Below, piece by piece: positions 6,159-11,176 of a DNA stretch of 11,176 bases. The stretch lies in the NCBI GenBank assembly GCA_946184215.1, contig CAMHER010000050.1, positions 1 through 11,176 of the forward strand. The letters are read 5' to 3'. The position numbers were made by a program, and so were the translations under genes. Under the pieces are notes generated by a model. The model was not told the DNA's origin. It saw only the letters and a program-made list of their open reading frames with translations, and did not search any database. The first letter of the stretch is position 1. Each line of letters begins with the position of its first letter. This DNA is from an uncultured Clostridia bacterium (GTDB lineage: Bacteria > Bacillota > Clostridia > Oscillospirales > Oscillospiraceae).

Positions 6159-7139
6159 TTATGCGTTGCTCTCGACGACCTGGCGGGCCAGCTCTGCCGA
6201 GGCGAAGTCGAACAGGATAATGCCGTAATGCCCGCCTTTTTCCAACTTCTCGTCCGCAAACAGGGCGTTCATCTCCCGGGCAAAGGCAAGCGGATGCGGC
6301 AGCTTGCCCTGGGCGGTGGAGAGAAAGTTCAGCGAGAAGGCGTCCGCCCCTGCCCGGCAGTTCTCCAGCGTGAAGCGCACGGCCTGCCACTTGTCCGCCA
6401 CGGCGTAATGATAGCGGTCCTGCACAAAAAGGCTTTCCGTTTCGCCCATCGCGTGCGCTTCGACCGGGTTTTCCAGCACGCTTGGATCGCCCTGATCGGC
6501 CCAGTCGAAGTCCAGCCCCAGCGCGCCGTCATAGCGGCGGCAGAGCACGATCCTGCCCCGCGCCTCGTCCAGCGTGGGGATCGTGTTGTCCGTATACCAT
6601 TTATCCGGCTCAAGCGCAGCGCGCGCTTCGATCAGCGCGCGCACGGCCGCCGGATCGTCGCCGCTGCTCTCCGGCTTGACGCAGAAGATCACGGTCTCGC
6701 CCGGGTGGGTGTCGAGAAATGCGAGGGCGGCATCGCAGAAATCGTCATAGGAAAGCGCCTTTGACCACAGCGCCGCGCCGCGGCGGCAGGTGCCGAAGGC
6801 GTGGATCAGCTTCAGCTCCTTCCCGTCTTTGTCCAGCGCCACGCGCACGTCGAGATAACGATAGCCGTTTTCCAGCTGCTCCTGCACGCCCGTATCCTGA
6901 TCCCGCAGGAAATAGGCGGGAAAGATATACTGGGTGGCGCTGTCGTGCGTGCCGGGGATGTTGATCTCGCTCAGACGCAGCTTGCCGTCCAGCCGCCCCA
7001 TCCAGTCGCCAAGGCCGCTGTTGTCCCCCGCGCGTGCTCCTCGGGGGTAAAGCAGGCCTGCCGTATAGCCCAGCAGAGCCAGCAGGATCAGCGCCAGCAG
7101 AACCAGGAAAACGGTTTTCCCAATCGCTCTTTTTTTCAT
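6159..7139 (-). CDS. Membrane-anchored phosphatidylinositol-specific phospholipase C-like protein
   Basis: The protein has a basic N terminus (MKKR), one hydrophobic segment at about 9-31 that should act as a signal anchor, and an extracytoplasmic PI-PLC X-like domain. The catalytic set of bacterial PI-PLC can be matched: H65-D66 in NIPGTHDSAT (60-69), R99 in YLDVRV, the second histidine H113 in LIHAFG, and a candidate aspartate D311 in ILFDF. By family knowledge such enzymes cleave phosphatidylinositol or GPI anchors to a cyclic inositol phosphate; the actual substrate here is unknown. The length is 326 residues. Two ATGs are possible, 7145 and 7139; 7139 is preferred because GGAGG lies 9 nt upstream, against 3 nt for 7145. 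This is the first gene of the operon with msrA, the hydrolase and the SDR. Confidence 0.85.
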   Translation of the reverse strand: MKKRAIGKTVFLVLLALILLALLGYTAGLLYPRGARAGDNSGLGDWMGRLDGKLRLSEINIPGTHDSATQYIFPAYFLRDQDTGVQEQLENGYRYLDVRVALDKDGKELKLIHAFGTCRRGAALWSKALSYDDFCDAALAFLDTHPGETVIFCVKPESSGDDPAAVRALIEARAALEPDKWYTDNTIPTLDEARGRIVLCRRYDGALGLDFDWADQGDPSVLENPVEAHAMGETESLFVQDRYHYAVADKWQAVRFTLENCRAGADAFSLNFLSTAQGKLPHPLAFAREMNALFADEKLEKGGHYGIILFDFASAELARQVVESNA

Positions 7140-7175
7140 AACCATGCTCCTCCCGCATGTTTTTTCCTGTTTTTC

Positions 7176-7204
7176 AGTATAATATGCCTTCCTCCGTTTC
7201 GCAA
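7176..7204 (-). promoter_or_regulatory. Promoter of the PI-PLC/msrA/hydrolase/SDR operon
   Basis: On the minus strand, TTGCGA (7204-7199) and TATACT (7181-7176) are separated by 17 nt. The transcript would start near 7169 and carry the GGGAGGAG site upstream of the PI-PLC-like start. No other promoter is seen inside the operon, whose junctions are 10 nt or less. Confidence 0.7.
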
Positions 7205-7270
7205 TTGTTTTTTCGCGCTTTCCCTTGCGGCGCAAGAGGAAAAAGGCTGTGCTAACTACCCCGCTTTTTG

Positions 7271-7299
7271 TTGACAAAATGCTGACGATCCTATATTCT
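7271..7299 (+). promoter_or_regulatory. Promoter of the mgtE leader
   Basis: TTGACA at 7271-7276 is a perfect -35. TATTCT at 7294-7299, 17 nt downstream, is the best-spaced -10; TATATT at 7292-7297 is an alternative with a 15-nt spacer. The start point near 7306 gives mgtE a leader of about 214 nt. The stretch 7140-7519 has no long gene; it holds the two divergent promoters, the 30-codon ORF and the leader stems. Confidence 0.7.
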
Positions 7300-7350
7300 G
7301 AAAAGTGGCCCAAAGGGCTGAAATCATACGAAAAAGAAGGAGGAAACGTC

Positions 7351-7443
7351 ATGGACGACGGAAGCAGTACCGGCGCCGAAGCGTGCCGAAGTTGCGCGGA
7401 GAAATGTCGTTCGGGACGTTTCTCCCTGTTTGAATATTGCTGA
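7351..7443 (+). CDS. Putative 30-residue cysteine-rich leader ORF upstream of mgtE
   Basis: An ATG at 7351 preceded by AAGGAGG (7337-7343, 7-nt spacing) opens a 30-codon frame ending at TGA 7441-7443. The signal is as strong as that of mgtE itself. The peptide is polar, acidic at its start, and has four cysteines at positions 12, 15, 19 and 30 (CX2CX3CX10C), with a hydrophobic-aromatic end. It has no membrane segment or signal peptide. I do not recognise it. It could be a regulatory leader peptide whose translation controls mgtE through the overlapping RNA stems, or a small metal-binding protein in its own right; both are inference. Its stop lies 76 nt before the mgtE start and its coding sequence overlaps the hairpins at 7385-7451. 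Confidence 0.5.
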   Translation: MDDGSSTGAEACRSCAEKCRSGRFSLFEYC

Positions 7444-7451
7444 ACTTCGGC
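7385..7451 (+). promoter_or_regulatory. Nested RNA stem structure in the mgtE leader
   Basis: An outer 9-bp stem GCCGAAGTT/AACTTCGGC (7385-7393 with 7443-7451) encloses an 11-bp hairpin with one G-U pair (7398-7408 with 7415-7425, loop GTTCGG). A second copy of GCCGAAG at 7375-7381 could compete for the same right arm. There is no T tract, so it is not a plain terminator. It does not match the M-box (ykoK) magnesium riboswitch as I know it. The right arm begins at the last base of the leader ORF stop codon, so ribosomes finishing that ORF would disrupt the outer stem. Confidence 0.5.
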
Positions 7452-7519
7452 CTGTTTCTCGCGCGCGCCGGCCTTCCCTTGACTTAGACGGAATAAGCCA
7501 ATGAAGGAGGAAAGAAGCG

Positions 7520-8881
7520 ATGGCAGTGCAATTTGAGAAGACCATCCGGACCCTTCTCGACGAGAAGAAGTATCAGACCCTCAAGGACATCCTGGTGACG
7601 ATGGAGCCGGCGGATATTGCCGCCGTGTTCGAGGACCTGGAAGAGGAGCGCATGCCGCTGCTGTTCCGGCTGTTGCCCAAGGAGACCGCGGCCGAGACCT
7701 TTGCCGAGCTTGACAGCGAGTGGCAGGAGCTGCTGATCCGCGGCTTTTCCGACCGCGAGCTGCACGAGCTCGTCAACGAGCTGTATGTCGACGACGCGGC
7801 GGATCTCGTCGACGAGATGCCGGCCAACGTCGTCAAGCGCATCCTGGCCCAGGCGGACCCCGAGATGCGCAAGGAGATCAACGAGATCCTGCGCTATCCC
7901 GAAAACTCCGCCGGGTCGATCATGACGACGGAATATGTCTCGCTCCGCCCGGGCATGACCGTGGCGGAGGCGATCATGCGCATCCGGCGCACGGGCGTGG
8001 ACAAGGAGACGATTTACACCTGCTACGTCACGGAGGGGCGAAAGCTCCTGGGCGCGGTGTCGGTCAAGGACCTGCTTCTGGCCTCGGACGACGACACGCC
8101 CGTGGGCGAGATCATGGATGAGAACGTGATCTCCGTCAGCACGCTGACCGACCAGGAAGAGGTCGCGCAGATGCTGTCGAAGTACAACTTTCTCGCCCTG
8201 CCCGTCGTGGACACGGACGGGCGCATGGTCGGTATCGTGACCTTCGACGACGCGATGGACATTCTTGTCGAAGAGACCACGGAGGATATCGAAAAGATGG
8301 CCGGTATGCTGCCGTCGGAGAAGACCTATCTGCGCTCCAACGCCTGGGATCTCTTCCGCCACCGCATCCCCTGGCTGGCGCTGCTGATGGTGTCGGCCAC
8401 CTTTACGGGCATGATCATCACCGGCTTTGAAAGCGCGCTGGCCGCCCAGGTGGTGCTGACGGCCTTTATCCCGATGCTGATGGACACGGGCGGCAACTCC
8501 GGCTCGCAGGCCTCGGTCACGATCATCCGCGCGCTGAGCCTGGGTGAGCTGGACTTTGCCGATCTGCCGCGCGTCGTGTGGAAGGAAGTGGAGACCGCGG
8601 CGCTGTGCGGCACGGCGCTGTCCCTGCTGTGCTTTTGCAAGATCATGCTGGTGGACCGGCTGCTGCTGGGCAACCCCATCACCCTTTCCGTCGCCCTTGT
8701 GGTCTGTCTGACCATGGCGATGACCGTGCTGATGGCCAAGGTCGTGGGCTGCACGCTGCCGCTGGCCGCGAAGAAGATCGGCTTTGACCCCGCCGTGATG
8801 GCCAGCCCCTTCATCACGACGATCGTCGACGCGCTCTCGCTTCTGGTCTATTTCGGGATCGCCAGCGCGCTGCTGTTTTGA
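7520..8881 (+). CDS. mgtE: Magnesium channel/transporter MgtE
   Basis: MgtE is a homodimeric Mg2+ channel of the cytoplasmic membrane, gated by intracellular Mg2+ through its cytosolic domains. The 453-residue length is typical. Order of domains: the helical MgtE N domain (about 1-130), two CBS domains (about 135-195 and 197-255), a connecting plug helix, then five membrane segments (about 284-453). The pore signature PMLMDTGGNSGSQAS is at 318-332; D423 in GFDPA corresponds to the conserved ion-binding aspartate of the family, and D437 follows in TTIVDALS. The ATG at 7520 has AAGGAGG (7504-7510) 9 nt upstream. It is preceded by an unusual leader with a short ORF and followed by its own terminator, so it is probably transcribed with the leader only. 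Confidence 0.96.
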   Translation: MAVQFEKTIRTLLDEKKYQTLKDILVTMEPADIAAVFEDLEEERMPLLFRLLPKETAAETFAELDSEWQELLIRGFSDRELHELVNELYVDDAADLVDEMPANVVKRILAQADPEMRKEINEILRYPENSAGSIMTTEYVSLRPGMTVAEAIMRIRRTGVDKETIYTCYVTEGRKLLGAVSVKDLLLASDDDTPVGEIMDENVISVSTLTDQEEVAQMLSKYNFLALPVVDTDGRMVGIVTFDDAMDILVEETTEDIEKMAGMLPSEKTYLRSNAWDLFRHRIPWLALLMVSATFTGMIITGFESALAAQVVLTAFIPMLMDTGGNSGSQASVTIIRALSLGELDFADLPRVVWKEVETAALCGTALSLLCFCKIMLVDRLLLGNPITLSVALVVCLTMAMTVLMAKVVGCTLPLAAKKIGFDPAVMASPFITTIVDALSLLVYFGIASALLF

Positions 8882-8885
8882 GCAA

Positions 8886-8926
8886 AAAGGGATGCTGCGA
8901 AAGAGGAGGCAGCATCCCTTTCTTCA
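8886..8926 (+). terminator. Terminator of mgtE
   Basis: A perfect 13-bp stem (8886-8898 with 8909-8921) with a 10-nt loop starts five bases after the mgtE stop. The T tract on the plus strand is short and interrupted (TTTCTT). Read on the minus strand a cleaner T run follows, so it could also block antisense transcription. Confidence 0.75.
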
Positions 8927-8937
8927 CAGAAAGTTTA

Positions 8938-8962
8938 CCGTTCCCTGGCTGGACGGGAACGG
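8938..8962. repeat. 25-bp inverted repeat at the FUSC-HAD gene promoter
   Basis: CCGTTCCC (8938-8945) and GGGAACGG (8955-8962) are perfect 8-bp inverted arms with a 9-nt centre. The repeat overlaps the presumed -35 box and has no T tract, so an operator is more likely than a terminator. This reading is inference. Confidence 0.5.
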
Positions 8963-8978
8963 CAGCTTGTGCTATGAT
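8950..8978 (+). promoter_or_regulatory. Probable promoter of the FUSC-HAD gene
   Basis: TATGAT at 8973-8978 is a good -10. TGGACG at 8950-8955, 17 nt upstream, is a modest -35 lying within the inverted repeat. A weak -35 covered by a palindrome would fit a regulated promoter. Confidence 0.5.
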
Positions 8979-9026
8979 ACCGACTCAACGAAGGACGCTT
9001 CGCGCCCGGAATATCAAGAGGTTATT

Positions 9027-10370
9027 ATGCGAAACCGCTTTTCCCATATCATCCGGCAGAGCGACGATCCCTGGGTCCTGCCCCATCTCGGGGGGCGGAT
9101 CGTCAAGACCACCGTGGCTGTCTTCCTGTGTCTGATGTTCTATTATCTGCGGGGCTACCGCGGGCAGGATATGCCCACCGAGGCCGCCATTACGGCGATC
9201 ATCTGCATGCAGCCCTATGTGCGCGACACGGGCGAGTACGCCTTCAACCGCTTTGTGGGCTCGCTGATCGGCGTTTTTTGGGGGCTTTTGCTCCTGCTGC
9301 TGCTCAACGATTTCCCCAGACTCGGCGCAAATGTGCTCGTGCTGTATGCCATGATGGCGGCAGGCGTGCTGCTGTCGCTGTACAGCGCGGTGCTGCTGCG
9401 CATGCCGGACGCCTCGGGTCTGGCCTCCATTGTTTTCCTGTGTATCGTTATCGCCTTCCCGGATATTCAGGAGCCTCTGCATCAGGCGGCGCACCGCATC
9501 ATCGACGTCTTTGTCGGCACGACCATTGCCACCGTGGTGAACGTGATCCGTCTGCCCCGCTCCAAGCGCCCCGACCAGGTCTTTTTCATCCGCACACGGG
9601 ATCTGGTGCCGGACCGCTTTTCCCATATCGCGCCGGCAGCCATGTTTCAGCTGAACTATCTCTACAACGACGGGGCAAAGATCTGCCTGATGAGCGAGCA
9701 CGCCCCGGCCTTCTTCACGCTGCAGATGAACGGCACGCGCCTGTCCGCGCCGCTGATCGTCATGGACGGCGCCGCCATCTATGACGCCAACGACAACCGT
9801 TATCTCCAGTTCCAGACCATTGCGTCGGAGGATTCCGCCCCGGTCCGCGCACGGCTGGAGGCGCTGGGGATCAGCTATTTCACCTATACGATCCACAATG
9901 ACAAGACCTGCATCTTCCACACCGGTGCTCTTCGTGAGGAGGAAAAAATCGTCTACGATCGGATGCGCGCTTCGCCCTACCGCAGCTATCTGGAGGGTGA
10001 GATCTACGAGGCCGAGGAGATCGTCTATCTCAAGGTCATTGCGCCGGAGAAGCAGCTTGCCGAGATCGAATACGCCCTGCGCGCTGTGCTGCCCAAGGGA
10101 CGGCTGCGCCGCGTGATCCGCCCCCAGCAGGGCGCGGAGGGGCTGGCCGCGCTGTATATCTACGCGCACAGCGCCACGATGGAGCAGGCGCAGAAGCGTC
10201 TGATGGAAATGCTGCGGCAGGACGGGAGTACGCTTGTTCCCGTGCCGGTGCGTCTGCGGGGCGGCTACCGCTCGGAGCGCGATGCGATCCATCTGCTGCA
10301 TCTGGTCGGCAACGCTTACGAGCCGGTGCTCCTCTTCGGGCGAAAACAGGACGGCGAGATCGTCGGATGA
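9027..10370 (+). CDS. FUSC/aromatic acid exporter-like membrane protein fused to a degenerate HAD (Cof-type) domain
   Basis: The 447-residue protein has two parts. Residues 1-175 carry about six hydrophobic segments and features of the FUSC/aromatic acid exporter family: a TEAAITAIICMQP segment (51-63), YAFNRFVGSLIG (71-82), and AAHRIIDVFVGTTIATVVN (154-172). Residues 185-447 look like a Cof-type HAD fold: LNYLYNDGAKICLMSEH (209-225, normally ending in TGR) and LIVMDGAAIYD (243-253, usually an NGA motif). The HAD DxD motif appears only as T190-R191-D192, and no GDxxND motif is present; RSERDAIHLL (415-424) occupies that place. The C-terminal domain is therefore probably a sensor or ligand-binding module, not a phosphatase (inference). 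The ATG at 9027 has AAGAGG 5 nt upstream and lies after a promoter; the frame stays open back to an ATG at 8892, but that sits inside the mgtE terminator. Confidence 0.75.
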   Translation: MRNRFSHIIRQSDDPWVLPHLGGRIVKTTVAVFLCLMFYYLRGYRGQDMPTEAAITAIICMQPYVRDTGEYAFNRFVGSLIGVFWGLLLLLLLNDFPRLGANVLVLYAMMAAGVLLSLYSAVLLRMPDASGLASIVFLCIVIAFPDIQEPLHQAAHRIIDVFVGTTIATVVNVIRLPRSKRPDQVFFIRTRDLVPDRFSHIAPAAMFQLNYLYNDGAKICLMSEHAPAFFTLQMNGTRLSAPLIVMDGAAIYDANDNRYLQFQTIASEDSAPVRARLEALGISYFTYTIHNDKTCIFHTGALREEEKIVYDRMRASPYRSYLEGEIYEAEEIVYLKVIAPEKQLAEIEYALRAVLPKGRLRRVIRPQQGAEGLAALYIYAHSATMEQAQKRLMEMLRQDGSTLVPVPVRLRGGYRSERDAIHLLHLVGNAYEPVLLFGRKQDGEIVG

Positions 10371-10387
10371 GCCCGGCAATAAAAAAG

Positions 10388-10420
10388 GACGCTGTGAGGA
10401 AACTCACAGCGTCTTTTTCT
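10388..10420. terminator. Bidirectional terminator between convergent genes
   Basis: A perfect 11-bp stem GACGCTGTGAG/CTCACAGCGTC (10388-10398 with 10403-10413), loop GAAA, has TTTTTCT on its plus-strand side and an A run (10381-10386) giving a T run on the minus strand. It serves the FUSC-HAD gene and the convergent 148-residue gene, whose stop at 10419-10421 lies at the edge of the T tract. Confidence 0.93.
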
Positions 10421-10865
10421 ATTCTTTTGCTCTTTTGCGCAGCTCGCGTCTGAGCTCGTCCTGGACCGGCAGACGCTGCGAGCGCGGAAAGATCTTCTCG
10501 AGCAGTGCGCACACCGTCCCGGCGTCCGAGGCGGAGAGGAGCGGCAGCAGCGGCCGCGTAAGGCCCTGCACGGCAATCAGCATCCAGTAGGCCGCGCGCG
10601 GAGCGTCCGCCTTTTGCGGGGCGGAGATGACGTATTCCATGACCTCGCGCACGGCAGCGCTGTCCGCGCCGGACTGCGCCAGCTCTTCGAAATACGCGCG
10701 CAGCTCATCGGCAAAGCGGTCGTGACAGGGGTCATCCGCAACGCCGCCCTTGAGCCCGAACCAGCCCACGCCGATCTTTTGGCTGCGCTCGACGGTCACC
10801 GTCTTGTCGAGATATGCCTCATAGATCGCGCGCAGCTGCGCGCCTGTCCCGCCGCGCTCAGGCAA
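10419..10865 (-). CDS. Unrecognised conserved-looking protein, 148 residues, TTG start
   Basis: I do not recognise this protein. It is soluble-looking, mainly helical and charged, with a glycine-rich segment VGWFGLKGGVADDPCHDRF (33-51) that looks like a conserved core, and a basic end (about 136-148). No membrane segment or signal is seen. The start is taken as TTG at 10865 because GGAG lies 6 nt upstream and the codon sits inside the last codons of the sugar isomerase gene, giving an 8-nt overlap (TTGCCTGA). An in-frame ATG at 10970 would run 105 nt deep into the isomerase and produce a low-complexity, arginine-rich N terminus that looks like frame noise. The tight coupling suggests a role tied to the isomerase or its sugar pathway; this is inference. 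Confidence 0.7.
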   Translation of the reverse strand: MPERGGTGAQLRAIYEAYLDKTVTVERSQKIGVGWFGLKGGVADDPCHDRFADELRAYFEELAQSGADSAAVREVMEYVISAPQKADAPRAAYWMLIAVQGLTRPLLPLLSASDAGTVCALLEKIFPRSQRLPVQDELRRELRKRAKE

Positions 10866-11176
10866 AGGGATTCTCCGTCGGGTAGGGCAGGGATTTCGGC
10901 CGGTTGTAGCCGATGTCCTGCACGCCCAGGAACTTGAACACCTCGAACAGGGCCTTGCCGTGATGGCCAAAGGCCACGGCGCCGTGGTGCGGGAAGCGCT
11001 TCTCGATCAGCACATGGCGGTAGAAGCGGCCCATTTCCTTGATGGCGAACACACCGATGCCGCCAAACGAGGTCGTCGCGACCGGGAGCACCTCGCCCTC
11101 GGCAATGTAGGAGCGCAGCACGCCCTCGCTGTCGCACTGGAGGCGGAAGAAGGTGATCTCGCCGGGGGCGATGTCG
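10858..11176 (-). CDS. L-fucose isomerase family protein, C-terminal part (partial)
   Basis: Only the last 105 codons are in the window; the gene continues beyond base 11176. The fragment resembles the C-terminal domain of the L-fucose/L-arabinose isomerase family, which interconverts aldose and ketose sugars in the cytoplasm. Visible family-type features are PGEITFFRLQ near the start of the fragment, a YIAEGE segment, TSFGGIGV, and HHGAVAFGHHGKALFEVFKFLG, which corresponds to the HH-AV segment of fucose isomerases. The exact sugar cannot be told: L-fucose is the most familiar substrate, but many clostridial homologues are uncharacterised. The stop at 10858-10860 overlaps the TTG start of the next gene. 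Confidence is limited by the missing N-terminal three quarters. Confidence 0.7.
   Translation of the reverse strand, partial: DIAPGEITFFRLQCDSEGVLRSYIAEGEVLPVATTSFGGIGVFAIKEMGRFYRHVLIEKRFPHHGAVAFGHHGKALFEVFKFLGVQDIGYNRPKSLPYPTENPFA

Noticed and set aside
7479..7507. TTGACT as a second, proximal mgtE promoter
   Set aside because: The position 17 nt downstream falls on the ribosome binding site and no -10 box is visible.
7300..7519. An M-box (ykoK) magnesium riboswitch before mgtE
   Set aside because: The conserved M-box segments were looked for and not found; a covariance-model search would be decisive.
7484..8362. A 292-codon minus-strand frame opposite mgtE
   Set aside because: It is a shadow of mgtE with no recognisable domain or start signal.
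8892..9026. An N-terminal extension of the FUSC-HAD protein starting at an ATG at 8892
   Set aside because: That ATG sits inside the mgtE terminator stem and upstream of the likely promoter; the encoded residues are not family-like, and the ATG at 9027 has its own site.
8985..10379. A 464-codon open frame on the minus strand opposite the FUSC-HAD gene
   Set aside because: It is rich in His, Gln, Asp and Arg with no family motif, and is an antisense shadow of a high-GC gene that has clear membrane segments, a promoter and a ribosome binding site.
1..11176. CRISPR arrays, insertion sequences, tRNA or rRNA genes, toxin-antitoxin or phage genes
   Set aside because: No direct-repeat arrays, transposase or integrase motifs, cloverleaf-like segments or rRNA signatures were seen on either strand.

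Overview
The window looks like a piece of a high-GC (about 60% by eye) Gram-positive chromosome, most likely an anaerobic gut Clostridium relative of the Oscillospiraceae/Ruminococcaceae type. The support is gene content and style: a DUF975 membrane protein, a SEDS glycan polymerase, TsaE-TsaB, a Clostridia-type upp, MgtE, strong AAGGAGG ribosome binding sites, sigma-A-like promoters and an L-fucose-isomerase-type sugar gene. This placement is inference. I see no phage, transposon, CRISPR, rRNA or tRNA signal.

Layout. (1) 1-970: a DUF975 integral membrane gene (+) with its own extended -10 promoter, ending at a bidirectional terminator shared with a convergent gene. (2) 970-3372: a RodA/FtsW-type SEDS gene (-) and the tsaE-tsaB pair (+, t6A37 tRNA modification) diverge from a compact region in which the two promoters share -35 sequence. 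(3) 3373-4230: upp (+, uracil salvage), flanked by matching GC-rich hairpins and followed by two terminators in tandem. (4) 4231-7204: a tightly packed four-gene operon on the minus strand, in transcription order a membrane-anchored PI-PLC-like protein, MsrA, an alpha/beta hydrolase and a short-chain dehydrogenase. It has one clear promoter, one gene junction of 10 nt and two 4-nt ATGA overlaps. (5) 7271-8921: mgtE (+, magnesium channel) behind a leader of about 214 nt. The leader carries a well-signalled 30-codon cysteine-rich ORF and nested, partly competing RNA stems, in place of a recognisable M-box. (6) 8938-10413: a FUSC/aromatic-acid-exporter-like membrane protein fused to a Cof/HAD-like domain that lacks the usual catalytic aspartates. 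(7) 10419-11176: the 3' end of an L-fucose isomerase-family gene (-), overlapped by an unrecognised 148-residue gene starting at TTG.

Most of the window is housekeeping or ordinary accessory content: cell wall synthesis, tRNA modification, pyrimidine salvage, magnesium transport and protein repair. The places most likely to hold something undescribed are the mgtE leader, the membrane-HAD fusion with its 25-bp inverted repeat at the promoter, the mixed PI-PLC/MsrA/hydrolase/SDR operon, and the unknown partner of the sugar isomerase. I did not find a convincing defence, mobile or biosynthetic system.
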